DNA of 64,000 bases from Vibrio hepatarius (GTDB lineage: Bacteria; Pseudomonadota; Gammaproteobacteria; Enterobacterales; Vibrionaceae), in NCBI RefSeq assembly GCF_001274785.1, contig NZ_LHPI01000006.1, forward strand, positions 1-64,000, written 5' to 3'. Below the pieces are notes generated by a model. The model had not been told where the DNA came from, did no database searches, and saw only the letters and a list, made by a program, of their open reading frames with translations. A program made the position numbers and the translations under genes. This document shows, one piece after another, positions 54,603-64,000 of this stretch (position 1 is its first letter; the number at the start of each line of letters is the position of its first letter).

Positions 54603-54971
54603 TTATCGGCTAACGAACAACTGCCACTGAGCGATCAATTGCTGAAAGTCTTCCAGACCACAGCTTGCGACGCTTTCACACTCATACAGTTCGAACTCGC
54701 TGTCTTCATCCTGTTCGTAACCGTGCAGCAACGCATTGTCTTGCACCGTGACCTCGTCGCCACAAATCATCAAACTGATCTCGCGGCCCAACAGAGTGAA
54801 CTCTTTGGCTGGGCTAGCTATTGCTGAGTCAATCAACGCAGTCACTTGAGCGATGTTCTCTTGCTGCTTGCCGATTTCTTCTTGCAGCCAACGGCCGACA
54901 ATTTCGTGGTCCATGGAGCAATGGCAATAGTAGCTGCCATCAAGGGTGTTTTTCTTAAATTCGTAATCCAT
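54603..54971 (-). CDS. yacL: UPF0231 family protein YacL
   Basis: This 122-residue acidic cytoplasmic protein of unknown function has the family landmarks MDYEFKKNTLDGSYYCHCSMDHEIVGRWL, the middle GREISLMICGDEVTVQDN and the C-terminal SCGLEDFQQLIAQW. In E. coli yacL lies beside acnB; here the two are separated by a glycerate cassette. It is divergent from cdaR. No enzymatic motif is visible. Confidence 0.9.
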   Translation of the reverse strand: MDYEFKKNTLDGSYYCHCSMDHEIVGRWLQEEIGKQQENIAQVTALIDSAIASPAKEFTLLGREISLMICGDEVTVQDNALLHGYEQDEDSEFELYECESVASCGLEDFQQLIAQWQLFVSR

Positions 54972-55041
54972 GTTTTTCTCTATTGATAACGAGATCAGGT
55001 ACTATTATCGATAATATTCTTCTAAGGCACCATTCTCTAGC

Positions 55042-56184
55042 ATGAAACTGAACGAAGCGATTGCTCGACAGATCGTCGAGCGCACTATGAAGATCATCCC
55101 CTACTCTGTCAATGTTATGGATGAACAAGGACGAATCATAGGTTCGGGAGATCCTTCTCGCTTGCAGCAAAAGCATGAAGGCGCGGTTTTAGCCAGCGCC
55201 GAGCGTCGCGTGGTTGAAATCGACCAAGCCACCGCCGCGCATCTCAAAGGGGTCAAACCTGGGATCAATTTACCTATCGTGCACCACCAGCAAGTGCTTG
55301 GCGTGGTCGGTATTTCTGGTGAGCCCGCTCAAGTTCACCATTATGGTGAGTTGGTAAAAATGACCGCGGAGTTGATCGTCGAACAAGCGGAGTTGATGGA
55401 ACAAGTGCAGTGGGATAAACGCCATCGAGAAGAATTGGTACTGCAGTTAATTTCTGCCGAAGAGAGTGATACTCAAAAGCTGTCGACTATCGCACAAAGA
55501 CTTGATATCGATATCAATGAACCGCGCATCGCGACGATCATTAAGCTGACTCCACTGGGCGATAACACGCTGACCTTAGAGCACATGCAGCACCTTGTTC
55601 ACTTACTCGAATACCCAGAGCGCAACAACCTTGTTGGTATCCTATCGGTGTCGGAACACGAAGTCGTGGTACTTAAGCCTGCATCTTTAACTGGAGAGGT
55701 ATGGAATCCAGATAAAGAGCGCCAGCGTGTCAAAGCATTACTCAAGCGGATTAATAAAGAGGCAGGCTTTCGAGTCCGTGTCGCAGTAGGCGATTATTTT
55801 CCGGGTATTGATGGCCTAACCCGCTCATACCAAAGCGCCAAGACCACACTGCAGGTAACACGTAAGCTAAAAGGAACGATTTTCTTTTTTCACGACCACC
55901 AGCTGCCGGTGTTGCTCAGCGCAATGCAGTACCAAAACTGGCAACGAGAAAAGCTACTCACCCCTTTGTTGGAACTGCAACAGCATGACCGTCAAGGTCA
56001 GTTACAAAAGACCATCGAAGCATATTTGTTACTAAATTGTGATCCAGTTAAAACCTGCCAAGAGCTCCATATTCATCGCAACACGCTTCGCTATCGACTT
56101 GAGAAGATTAACGAACTTACCTCAATAGATATCAATAAGTTAGAAGATAAAATCCACTTATATTTAGCATTAAAATTGCACTAA
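55042..56184 (+). CDS. cdaR: CdaR-type sugar diacid/glycerate regulator
   Basis: This 380-residue transcription activator has an N-terminal diacid-recognition domain (about 5–135: PYSVNVMDEQGRIIGSGDPSR, LPIVHHQQVLGVVGISGEP), a GGDEF-like central PucR domain (about 140–300) and a C-terminal HTH (LHIHRNTLRYRLEKINELTSID, near 345). CdaR senses D-glycerate and controls galactarate, glucarate and glycerate genes. It sits upstream of a GntP permease and a glycerate kinase on the same strand, with a 217-nt gap holding their promoter, so it most likely activates them. Confidence 0.93.
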   Translation: MKLNEAIARQIVERTMKIIPYSVNVMDEQGRIIGSGDPSRLQQKHEGAVLASAERRVVEIDQATAAHLKGVKPGINLPIVHHQQVLGVVGISGEPAQVHHYGELVKMTAELIVEQAELMEQVQWDKRHREELVLQLISAEESDTQKLSTIAQRLDIDINEPRIATIIKLTPLGDNTLTLEHMQHLVHLLEYPERNNLVGILSVSEHEVVVLKPASLTGEVWNPDKERQRVKALLKRINKEAGFRVRVAVGDYFPGIDGLTRSYQSAKTTLQVTRKLKGTIFFFHDHQLPVLLSAMQYQNWQREKLLTPLLELQQHDRQGQLQKTIEAYLLLNCDPVKTCQELHIHRNTLRYRLEKINELTSIDINKLEDKIHLYLALKLH

Positions 56185-56401
56185 TTTAAATCACCAAATT
56201 GTCACTTTGCACAATTTAGCCAGCAACTAAACGTTTAACTTTGTACATTTGCACAATTCAATTTGTCTCAAATCCACGATAATGCGCCTAGCTAGACAGA
56301 AATAGACAAGATAACAAACACCTCTGATTAGCTAGATAACCGCCGAGCCGACAAGCTCGGTCAACATACTTACCGTCCCTAACCTTACTCGGAGTTTTCA
56401 C

Positions 56402-57757
56402 ATGGAGCTGATACTCATATTGTTGGCGGTGATTGGCTTTATCGTCATCGCTACCACCAAGTTTAAATTACACCCCTTCCTCGCCTTGATCAGTGCAGCG
56501 TTTATCGCGGCATTCGCTTACGGTTTACCAGCCGATAGTATCGCGAAAACCATCACAGGCGGTTTTGGCGGCATCTTAGGCTACATCGGTCTGGTGATTG
56601 TCTTAGGTACCATCATCGGTGTGATCTTGGAAAAAAGTGGCGCGGCTATCACAATGGCCGATAGCGTGATTCGCCTTTTAGGTGACCGCTTCCCAACCCT
56701 GACTATGACCATTATCGGCTACATCGTTTCTGTCCCTGTTTTCTGCGATTCTGGCTTTGTCATCCTAAACTCGCTGAAAGAGTCACTCTCTAAGCGTCTA
56801 CGTACTTCAAGCGTTGCAATGAGTGTTGCACTGGCGACAGGTCTGTACGCAACGCACACGTTCGTACCACCAACACCAGGCCCAATCGCTGCGGCGGGTA
56901 ACCTTGGTTTGGAATCAAACCTTGGCCTAGTGATTGGCGTCGGTATCTTCGTTGCGGCAACAGCGGCACTCGCGGGTATGTTGTGGGCGAACCGTTTTAA
57001 AAACGTAGAACCTGACAATATTGATGAAGAGCATCAAGAGCTAAGCCAAGACTGGCAAGCACTGAAAGAGTCATACGGCAAACTACCAACAGCGGGTCAG
57101 GCGTTTTCTCCAATCTTTGTGCCAATTCTATTTATCTGTTTAGGCTCAGTCGCGAAGTTCCCTTCTTACCCTCTGGGTCAAGGTGTTGTCTTCGACGTAT
57201 TAGCTTTCTTAGGGCAACCACTGGTCGCACTGTTTATCGGCTTGCTACTATCGATTCGTCTCCTTAAATCAGACAACAAAGCAGAAGAGTTTGGTCAGCG
57301 TATCAGCCAAGGCATCACATCTGCAGCGCCTATCCTGCTAATCACAGGTGCTGGTGGTGCGTTTGGCGCAGTATTGAAAGCAACCGAACTAGGCACATAC
57401 TTAGGTGAGACGTTGTCTGCCTTTGGTGTCGGTATCTTTATGCCATTCATCGTTGCGGCGGCACTGAAAACAGCGCAAGGTTCTTCAACGGTTGCTCTGG
57501 TTACCACATCTGCACTTGTCGCACCGATGCTGGCACAACTAGGCTTAGATACAGAAATGGGTCGTGTACTAACGGTAATGGCGATTGGTGCGGGTGCCAT
57601 GACAGTATCGCACGCCAACGACAGCTTCTTCTGGGTGGTATCTCAATTTAGCCGCATGAGCGTAGGTCTTGCGTACCGTGCACAAACCGCTGCGACATTC
57701 GTTCAAGGTGTAACGGCAATGACGCTGGTTTACATCCTGAGCCTAGTTTTACTGTAA
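56402..57757 (+). CDS. GntP-family permease (probable glycerate/gluconate:H+ symporter)
   Basis: This 451-residue GntP-family transporter has about twelve membrane spans and the family segments GFGGILGYIGLVIVLGTIIGVILEKSG (near 55), VPVFCDSGFVILNSL (near 115), THTFVPPTPGPIAAAGNLG (near 155) and the C-terminal HANDSFFWVVSQFSRMS. GGAG lies about 8 nt before the ATG. Given the CdaR regulator and the glycerate kinase 10 nt downstream, D-glycerate is the likeliest substrate. Gluconate cannot be excluded from sequence. Confidence 0.9.
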   Translation: MELILILLAVIGFIVIATTKFKLHPFLALISAAFIAAFAYGLPADSIAKTITGGFGGILGYIGLVIVLGTIIGVILEKSGAAITMADSVIRLLGDRFPTLTMTIIGYIVSVPVFCDSGFVILNSLKESLSKRLRTSSVAMSVALATGLYATHTFVPPTPGPIAAAGNLGLESNLGLVIGVGIFVAATAALAGMLWANRFKNVEPDNIDEEHQELSQDWQALKESYGKLPTAGQAFSPIFVPILFICLGSVAKFPSYPLGQGVVFDVLAFLGQPLVALFIGLLLSIRLLKSDNKAEEFGQRISQGITSAAPILLITGAGGAFGAVLKATELGTYLGETLSAFGVGIFMPFIVAAALKTAQGSSTVALVTTSALVAPMLAQLGLDTEMGRVLTVMAIGAGAMTVSHANDSFFWVVSQFSRMSVGLAYRAQTAATFVQGVTAMTLVYILSLVLL

Positions 57758-57767
57758 GAGAGATTTC

Positions 57768-58898
57768 ATGAAGATAGTTATTGCACCTGATTCTTTTAAA
57801 GAAAGTCTGTCCGCAATGGAAGTGGCGACGTGTATCGAAAAAGGATTTAAACAAGTCTTTCCTCACGCAGACTACGTCAAAGTTCCGATGGCAGATGGTG
57901 GCGAAGGTACGGTGCAATCCCTAGTGGATGCAACGGGTGGCCGAATTGTCACTTGCCAAGTAACCGGTCCACTAGGGCAGCCTGTTGAAGGATTTTATGG
58001 TCTACTCGGTGACGGCGATACCGCCGTTATCGAAATGGCCGCGGCTTCGGGTTTGCATTTGGTGCCACCAGCCAACAGAAACCCGTTAATTACTACCTCA
58101 TTCGGTACGGGGGAGTTGATTCAAGCGGCATTAGAGCAAAACGTAAAACGCATCATTGTAGGGTTAGGTGGCAGTGCCACTAACGATGCGGGTCTGGGCA
58201 TGTTGCAAGCTTTGGGGGCTCAATGTACAGACGCACAAGGTTTTGCTTTACCTGCTGGCGGGGCTGCACTCAACAGCCTTACGGCAATTGACCTTTCAAC
58301 GCTGGATGCTCGTCTTCAAAACACCGAACTCTTGGTCGCTTGTGATGTGGATAATCCGCTCTGTGGTACTCACGGCGCCTCTGCGGTATTTGGTCCGCAA
58401 AAAGGCGCTACAGCAGAAATGGTAGAAACCCTCGATAACGCGTTGAAGCAGTTTGCTAACGTGGTTAAGAGTGATCTCAATAAAGACATTCTTCAGTTAT
58501 CTGGCGGTGGCGCGGCTGGTGGTATGGGTGCAGCTTTAGTCGGCGTGCTAAACGCTGAGCTTCAACCGGGTGTAGATATCGTTATCGAGGCGCTCAAACT
58601 CGATAACTTAGTGCAAGACGCGGATCTTGTGATCACCGGTGAAGGCCGTATCGACAGCCAAACAATTCATGGAAAAACACCTATCGGTGTCGCTCGTACC
58701 GCCAAGCGTTACGATAAGAAAGTTATCGCGATTGCGGGCTGTTTTACTCCTGACTATAGTGTGGTCCATGAACACGGTTTGGATGCAGTATTTGCTATCG
58801 TTAACCGCTCGGTTGACCTTGCCACGGCGCTGCAAGAAGCCGAGCTCAATCTTCAGCAAACGTCACGAAATATCGCCGCCTTGCTTAAACTCGCATAA
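57768..58898 (+). CDS. Glycerate kinase, GK1 (GarK/GlxK) type
   Basis: This 376-residue class I glycerate kinase phosphorylates D-glycerate to 2-phosphoglycerate or 3-phosphoglycerate. The N-terminus MKIVIAPDSFKESLSAMEVA, the segment VPMADGGEGTVQSLVDATGG, the glycine-rich VGLGGSATNDAGLGMLQALG (near 125) and SGGGAAGGMGAAL (near 245) are diagnostic. It is cotranscribed with the permease (10-nt gap). A terminator (58925–58952) ends the cassette. Confidence 0.95.
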   Translation: MKIVIAPDSFKESLSAMEVATCIEKGFKQVFPHADYVKVPMADGGEGTVQSLVDATGGRIVTCQVTGPLGQPVEGFYGLLGDGDTAVIEMAAASGLHLVPPANRNPLITTSFGTGELIQAALEQNVKRIIVGLGGSATNDAGLGMLQALGAQCTDAQGFALPAGGAALNSLTAIDLSTLDARLQNTELLVACDVDNPLCGTHGASAVFGPQKGATAEMVETLDNALKQFANVVKSDLNKDILQLSGGGAAGGMGAALVGVLNAELQPGVDIVIEALKLDNLVQDADLVITGEGRIDSQTIHGKTPIGVARTAKRYDKKVIAIAGCFTPDYSVVHEHGLDAVFAIVNRSVDLATALQEAELNLQQTSRNIAALLKLA

Positions 58899-58924
58899 CC
58901 AAGCGTACCGTAAACCAATACAAC

Positions 58925-58952
58925 AAAAGCCACTGAGTTCAGTGGCTTTTTT
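58925..58952 (+). terminator. Terminator after the glycerate kinase gene
   Basis: AAAAGCCACTGAGTTCAGTGGCTTTTTT: stem GCCACTGA/TCAGTGGC with T run. Confidence 0.93.
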
Positions 58953-59034
58953 CTTGCCTTCAGTTTTCCTATAAATGCCTTGTTTGCCAACCTTTCATAG
59001 TATCCTCAGTCTGCTTAGACTATCAGCAGACAAT

Positions 59035-59065
59035 AAAAAAGCCGCCGATTTTCATCGACGGCTTT
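59035..59065 (-). terminator. Terminator downstream of acnB
   Basis: The minus strand AAAGCCGTCGATGAAAATCGGCGGCTTTTTT: a GC-rich stem with T run, 28 bp after the acnB stop. Confidence 0.9.
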
Positions 59066-59092
59066 AACGATTACCAGTTATCTAACTTGAGC

Positions 59093-61690
59093 TTATGCTG
59101 GCTCTTGGAAGATCACTGTGTCCGCTTTCTTAGTGTACTGATCCATCTTATGGAAGTTCAGGTAACGGTAAGTATCCGCTGCTGTCGCGTTGATCTTCGC
59201 CGCGAACTCCAAGTACTCTTCCTTAGTTGGAATACGGCCAAGAATTGCACCTACTGCCGCTAGCTCTGCAGAAGATAGGTAGACATTCGCACCAGTACCT
59301 AGACGGTTCGGGAAGTTACGCGTTGAAGTCGACATTACGGTCGCTTTGTCTGCTACGCGCGCTTGGTTACCCATACATAGCGAACATCCTGGCGTTTCGA
59401 TACGAACACCAGCACGGCCGTAGATACCGTAGTAACCTTCTTCCGTTAGCTGGTCGCGGTCCATCTTAGTTGGCGGAGCCACCCATAGACGCGTATCCAG
59501 TGAACCACCCCATTGCTCAAGCAGTTTACCTGCTGCGCGGAAGTGACCGATGTTGGTCATACATGAACCGATGAATACTTCATCGATTTGTGTACCTTGA
59601 ACTTCTGAAAGTAGACGTGCGTCATCAGGATCGTTTGGCGCACATAGGATTGGTTCGTTGATTTCCGCTAGGTCAATCTCGATCACGTGTGCGTATTCCG
59701 CATCCGCGTCCGCTTCCATTAGCTCTGGATTATCTAACCACTCTTGCATCGCCGTGATACGACGCTCGATAGTACGACGGTCGCCGTAACCTTCCGAGAT
59801 CATCCACTTAAGCATAGTGATGTTCGAGTTTAGGTACTCTTCGATTGACTCTTGAGACAGTTTAACGGTACAACCTGCTGCTGAACGCTCTGCTGACGCA
59901 TCTGAAAGTTCGAACGCTTGCTCAACCGTTAGGTGCTCAACACCTTCGATCTCTAGTACGCGACCAGAGAATTCGTTGATCTTACCCGCTTTCTCTACTG
60001 TCAGAAGACCTTGCTTGATGCCGTAGTAAGGGATTGCATGGACTAGGTCACGTAGCGTGATACCCGGCTGCATTTCACCTTTAAAGCGAACCAAGATTGA
60101 CTCTGGCATATCCAGTGGCATAACGCCCGTTGCCGCTGCGAATGCAACCAGACCTGAACCTGCTGGGAATGAGATACCTAGTGGGAAACGAGTATGCGAG
60201 TCACCACCTGTACCTACAGTATCAGGCAATAGCATACGGTTTAGCCACGAGTGGATAACACCGTCACCCGGACGCAGAGAAACACCACCACGGTTCATGA
60301 TGAAATCAGGCAATGTATGGTGAGTGTTCACGTCAACTGGTTTAGGGTATGCAGAAGTGTGACAGAAAGACTGCATCACTAGGTCTGCTGAGAAGCCAAG
60401 ACACGCAAGGTCTTTAAGCTCATCACGCGTCATAGGACCCGTGGTATCCTGAGAACCAACCGTAGTCATCTTAGGCTCACAGTAAGTACCCGGACGAACA
60501 CCTTCTACGCCACACGCTTTACCAACCATCTTCTGAGCAAGCGAGTAACCTTTGCCTGTATCAGCAACGTCACCTGGCTTACGGAAGATATCAGTAGGCT
60601 CTAGACCTAGAGACTGACGAGCTTTGTCTGTCAGACCACGACCGATGATCAATGGGATACGACCACCAGCACGTACTTCGTCGATCAGTACGTCTGTTTT
60701 TAGTTTGAACTGAGCCAAAGTTTCGCCAGTTTCGTGGTTACATACTTTGCCTTCAAATGGGTAAACGTCAATCACGTCGCCCATGTTCAACTTAGATACG
60801 TCAACTTCGATTGGTAGCGCACCCGCATCTTCCATGGTGTTAAAGAAGATAGGAGCAATCTTACCGCCCAGTACATAACCGCCTGCGCGTTTGTTTGGTA
60901 CGTTAGGGATATCATCACCCATGAACCAAAGCACTGAGTTGGTTGCAGATTTACGAGAAGAACCCGTACCAACTACGTCACCAACATAAACTAGCTGATG
61001 ACCTTTCGCTTGTAGCTCTTCGATCTGTTTGATTGGACCGATGCTACCAGGCTGGTCTGGGTTGATACCTTCACGCTCGTTCTTAAGCATCGCAAGTGCG
61101 TGAACTGGGATATCAGGACGAGACCATGCATCTGGTGCTGGAGACAGGTCATCGGTGTTAGTCTCACCTGTCACCTTGAATACTGTCAGAGTGATCTTTT
61201 CTTGTAGCTGAGGTTTAGATAGGAACCATTCCGCATCAGCCCAAGATTGTAGAACTTGTTGTGCAAACGCGTTACCTGCTTTCGCTTTCTCTTCCACATC
61301 GTAGAAAGCATCAAACATAAGCAGAGTATGAGATAGCGCTTTTGCAGCGATTGCTGCTAGTGCATCGTCATCCAATAGATCGACTAATGGCGCGATGTTG
61401 TAACCACCTTGCATTGTACCTAGCAGTTGTGCCGCTTTTTCACGGCTGACTAACGGAGAAGAGACTTCGCCTTTTGCTACTGCAGTCAGGAAACCGGCTT
61501 TAACATACGCAGCTTCATCTACACCAGGTGGAATACGGTTCTCTAGAAGATCAAGAAGAAACTCTTCTTCACCTTGAGGGGGATTTTTAAGAAGTTCCAC
61601 AAGGCCTGCAACTTGCTCGGCATCTAGTGGTTTAGGAACAACTCCTTCAGCAGCACGCTCTTCGACGTGTTTACGGTAGGCTTCAAGCAC
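59093..61690 (-). CDS. acnB: Aconitate hydratase 2 / 2-methylisocitrate dehydratase AcnB
   Basis: This 865-residue [4Fe–4S] enzyme of the TCA cycle has the AcnB-specific N-terminal HEAT-like domain (about 1–160), which also binds RNA in E. coli. A swivelling domain follows (about 165–370), then the catalytic domains. Cluster cysteines are visible in [14 protein letters not shown] (near 708) and [15 protein letters not shown] (near 770). The domain order (swivel before the catalytic core) is unique to AcnB. It is transcribed alone toward the glycerate cassette; the 297-bp upstream gap must hold its promoter. Confidence 0.97.
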   Translation of the reverse strand: MLEAYRKHVEERAAEGVVPKPLDAEQVAGLVELLKNPPQGEEEFLLDLLENRIPPGVDEAAYVKAGFLTAVAKGEVSSPLVSREKAAQLLGTMQGGYNIAPLVDLLDDDALAAIAAKALSHTLLMFDAFYDVEEKAKAGNAFAQQVLQSWADAEWFLSKPQLQEKITLTVFKVTGETNTDDLSPAPDAWSRPDIPVHALAMLKNEREGINPDQPGSIGPIKQIEELQAKGHQLVYVGDVVGTGSSRKSATNSVLWFMGDDIPNVPNKRAGGYVLGGKIAPIFFNTMEDAGALPIEVDVSKLNMGDVIDVYPFEGKVCNHETGETLAQFKLKTDVLIDEVRAGGRIPLIIGRGLTDKARQSLGLEPTDIFRKPGDVADTGKGYSLAQKMVGKACGVEGVRPGTYCEPKMTTVGSQDTTGPMTRDELKDLACLGFSADLVMQSFCHTSAYPKPVDVNTHHTLPDFIMNRGGVSLRPGDGVIHSWLNRMLLPDTVGTGGDSHTRFPLGISFPAGSGLVAFAAATGVMPLDMPESILVRFKGEMQPGITLRDLVHAIPYYGIKQGLLTVEKAGKINEFSGRVLEIEGVEHLTVEQAFELSDASAERSAAGCTVKLSQESIEEYLNSNITMLKWMISEGYGDRRTIERRITAMQEWLDNPELMEADADAEYAHVIEIDLAEINEPILCAPNDPDDARLLSEVQGTQIDEVFIGSCMTNIGHFRAAGKLLEQWGGSLDTRLWVAPPTKMDRDQLTEEGYYGIYGRAGVRIETPGCSLCMGNQARVADKATVMSTSTRNFPNRLGTGANVYLSSAELAAVGAILGRIPTKEEYLEFAAKINATAADTYRYLNFHKMDQYTKKADTVIFQEPA

Positions 61691-61987
61691 GACTTTTTCC
61701 TCTCATTGCGGCTCCTCCCCTTTATTGCTATTTATTCAAAGAATAAGGGAGTGAGCATCCTTGGAAACTTGGCTCTCCTTGCCATATTTTTCATTCAATT
61801 TGAGTGAGAAACAGCGCCAGAGAGGCCAAACTGTGGGCAGTAGAATAGCAAATTTAACCTATAATTAAAATCTCATCATTTTGACCAACATAGCAACTTA
61901 AGACTAAAGTTTTATGATTTTCACCCACTTATCATGACGATTCCCGCTAGGTAAGAATAGTAACCCAGTCACGAGAATCGCGTCTTA
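61691..61987 (-). promoter_or_regulatory. acnB upstream region
   Basis: This 297-bp gene-free stretch lies between the 3' end of the patatin-like gene and acnB, both on the minus strand. It must carry the acnB promoter. An imperfect GACG(C)GATTC/GAATCGTC stem at about 61935–61984 may end the upstream transcript. I see no clear operator. Confidence 0.4.
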
Positions 61988-64000
61988 TCACTTAAATGTG
62001 GTGCCGATGATCAAGTAAATCGAATCGTAGCGTTGTTCAGTACGACCATAACCAAACATGATTGGGCCAATCGGAGAATCAATTCCGGCAAACACTGAAC
62101 CCGCGGCGTATAACGGCGCTTCGTTCAAAGTAATATCCGGATCAGACCAGACACCACCGTACTCAATCGAGCCGCCTAAATAGAATGGTGACGTAAACAA
62201 GCCAAAGTCGTTATCGAACCATTTATAGCGATAGATTAAGCTACCAAAGACTTTGTTGCTGCCGATTAGGCTGTTTCTTGGAATGCCGGACAGATGAAGA
62301 AATCCACCAATCGAGCGAGGATCAATAGGCACCGAAGACTCTTCGTTCTCCACCATGCCCACATCCATATTTGCGACCAAAGTATGGCGAGAAAAGCTGC
62401 GCGCCGCTTTCAACTTTGCGCCTAACTCATAAGATATGTCGTCGCTGTCCTCGTCCTCGATATCCCCCGAACTGCTGCTTCGGTCACGCGACATAAGATA
62501 GTTGAGATTAAAATAGACGCCCTTGGTCGGCAGCATAAAGTTATCCAAGGTATCGATGCGGTAATTGATAAAAGCACCGAGTCTGTCGTAATTAACATCC
62601 CCCAAAGTTGGTAACGTAGAAAACGCACCTCGACCATCGGTGTACCGGATCCCGACTTTTAACTCTTCCCACAGGGTTCGCTGGTAACCAAACGCTAACT
62701 CAGTTTCCCATTCGGTATAGGATACGGGTAAGAAATCTTTCGACGCACTGAGACTGGTGCCATCAAACCCTGACACAGGGGCGTTACGGCTATTGTCGCC
62801 ATAGGAGAGTCCTAACGTCATGAAGGTTTTCTGCCCTGAAAAGAACGGACTGTATAGCTCACCTTCAATCAGCTTATCGGTGCCCATTTCCAGATTGGTA
62901 CGAAATTCAGCACCGTGGCTGTTCAGGTCGGTAAAGTTGGTCGAAATACCAATAGAATATTGGCTATCGGTATCGAAATCGTCTTCTAGGAAGAATCGAA
63001 AGTTAACGTAGTTCGGCCCCCAAGACTTCTCGTTGACGTCCACAATCAGCGTATCTTGCCCATCAACTTCTGCATAGCGGTAAGTAATCAACTCAAAACG
63101 GTCCAATGCGTATAAGTCTAGGACGCTTTTTTCCGCTTCCGCTGCGGTGTAGATATTGCCAGCTTCTAGGTTAAGACGGTTTTCCAACAAGGTATCGGTA
63201 TAGTGGGTATTGTTGTTGATGATGACTTTGTCGACTTCAATCTCATCCCCGTAACGTAACTTACGACGCGCATCTTCCTTCGCATCGATATAGTGCTGGT
63301 ACTCAGCACTCGACAAGCTGTAGCGTTGCAAAAGCGCTCGGTTCTGCATCGCGATTTGATAACCTTTGTCAAAGGCTTCCGGCATACGATTAAACTCGGT
63401 CGTCTCCATATCCGCGACGTTTGGGCGCAGGAATACATCTTGATCGGTTAAGTGCTCGGCTTGGCGCGACGTACTGCTACGGACAAGATAATTAGAGAGC
63501 TGGTCCGCGACGGTAAACAAGGTGGTAAAGTCTTCCTCACCTTTGTACGCGGTACTGATATCCACGGCGATCACTACGTCTGCACCCAGTTCACGCGCAA
63601 CATCGACGGGCATATTATTCGTCACACCGCCATCCACCAGCATACGCCCGTTGAGGCGATACGGTGGCAGTGCGCCTGGCACTGACATACTCGCCATCAT
63701 CGCATCGACGAGATAACCGTCGCCAATTACCACAGGTTCTAACTCAACAATGTCGGTCGCGACAGAGCGATAAGGGATAGCGAGTTCATCAAATGAAGCG
63801 AAAGGTGGCAAGTTACCCGTCGTTTCACGCAGGATACGCAGCATGCCTTGGCCTTGTACAATGCCTTTGGAACCACGTACCTCGCCCCAGCGCAGACCTA
63901 AATCGGTAGTCAATTGATAACGGTCTTCGTATTCTTTGTCTCGAACACGACGGTCACCGCGGTTCACCCTGTCGCGATAACCGCTGTTCCAATCTACGGT
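61988..64000 (-). CDS. Patatin-like phospholipase with outer-membrane barrel (PlpD-like, type Vd), 5' end outside window
   Basis: The minus frame is open to the right edge, so the gene is partial: at least 670 codons, with the N-terminal signal peptide and GxSxG serine missing. The visible patatin half carries the dyad Asp in LVDGGVTNNMPVDVAREL, followed by YGDEIEVDKVIINNNTHYTDTLLENRLNLEAGNIYTAAEAEKS, a POTRA-like domain, then a roughly 330-residue Bac_surface_Ag barrel ending IGTTFK. The layout matches PlpD, which displays or releases a phospholipase A1 at the surface. The barrel ends with Phe at the penultimate position, not the usual last residue. It could also be a RssA/YjjU-like protein, but those lack the barrel. 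Confidence 0.85.
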   Translation of the reverse strand, partial: TVDWNSGYRDRVNRGDRRVRDKEYEDRYQLTTDLGLRWGEVRGSKGIVQGQGMLRILRETTGNLPPFASFDELAIPYRSVATDIVELEPVVIGDGYLVDAMMASMSVPGALPPYRLNGRMLVDGGVTNNMPVDVARELGADVVIAVDISTAYKGEEDFTTLFTVADQLSNYLVRSSTSRQAEHLTDQDVFLRPNVADMETTEFNRMPEAFDKGYQIAMQNRALLQRYSLSSAEYQHYIDAKEDARRKLRYGDEIEVDKVIINNNTHYTDTLLENRLNLEAGNIYTAAEAEKSVLDLYALDRFELITYRYAEVDGQDTLIVDVNEKSWGPNYVNFRFFLEDDFDTDSQYSIGISTNFTDLNSHGAEFRTNLEMGTDKLIEGELYSPFFSGQKTFMTLGLSYGDNSRNAPVSGFDGTSLSASKDFLPVSYTEWETELAFGYQRTLWEELKVGIRYTDGRGAFSTLPTLGDVNYDRLGAFINYRIDTLDNFMLPTKGVYFNLNYLMSRDRSSSSGDIEDEDSDDISYELGAKLKAARSFSRHTLVANMDVGMVENEESSVPIDPRSIGGFLHLSGIPRNSLIGSNKVFGSLIYRYKWFDNDFGLFTSPFYLGGSIEYGGVWSDPDITLNEAPLYAAGSVFAGIDSPIGPIMFGYGRTEQRYDSIYLIIGTTFK

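Noticed and set aside
61935..61984. Terminator after the patatin-like gene
   Set aside because: The stem is imperfect and there is no T run, so I list it only as a possibility within the acnB upstream region.

Overview
The window is from a Vibrio chromosome (species not determinable from sequence alone). The grounds are gene order and gene content: greA–ompU–dacB–tyrS; rsmC next to a hybrid kinase whose phospho-acceptor residues fall at H469 and D772 as in V. cholerae ChiS; a complete chitobiose locus; and a chromosomal junction inside prfC next to a GGDEF–EAL gene, rimI and holD. There are no rRNA, tRNA or CRISPR features.

Region 1 (1 to about 6,280) is one end of an integrative and conjugative element of the SXT/R391 type, which extends beyond the left edge. 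From the chromosomal end inward it carries xis, convergent int, then srpR and srpM (actin-like partition genes, in one operon with int), an intergenic oriT/centromere-like region full of repeats, mobI, and the 3' part of rumB (umuC-like). rumB is cut near codon 80 by an insertion that includes a Tn3-family transposase fragment and another insertion-sequence end. The chromosomal junction is visible: 6244–6336 (minus) holds the first 24 codons of prfC, which then run into element sequence.

Region 2 (6,337–15,480) is housekeeping: a GGDEF–EAL protein, rimI, holD, glmM, folP, ftsH, rlmE, yhbY and greA. greA has an intrinsic terminator in its own leader.

Region 3 (15,900–30,011) holds an OmpU-type porin, dacB, tyrS, an M23 peptidase, an RND pump with its adaptor, erpA, hemL, a 39-codon Cys-rich membrane peptide, an AI-2E-family membrane protein and rsmC.

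Region 4 (30,242–48,724) is the chitin-oligosaccharide programme. ChiS senses. A 650-bp regulatory region carries a SlmA-like site. An eleven-gene-type layout follows: chitobiose-binding protein, two permeases, two ATPases, a GH9 enzyme, a glucosamine kinase, a cytoplasmic GH20, chitobiose phosphorylase and a sugar-phosphate mutase. Imported (GlcNAc)2 is phosphorolysed to GlcNAc-1-P plus GlcNAc and fed into amino-sugar metabolism. Intercistronic hairpins probably adjust the ratio of gene products.

Region 5 (48,801–64,000) contains an iron(III) ABC importer (fbpABC) with a Fur-like box, amtB–glnK with a sigma-54-like promoter, yacL, a cdaR–gntP–glycerate kinase cassette lying between yacL and acnB, acnB, and a patatin-like outer-membrane phospholipase that runs off the right edge.
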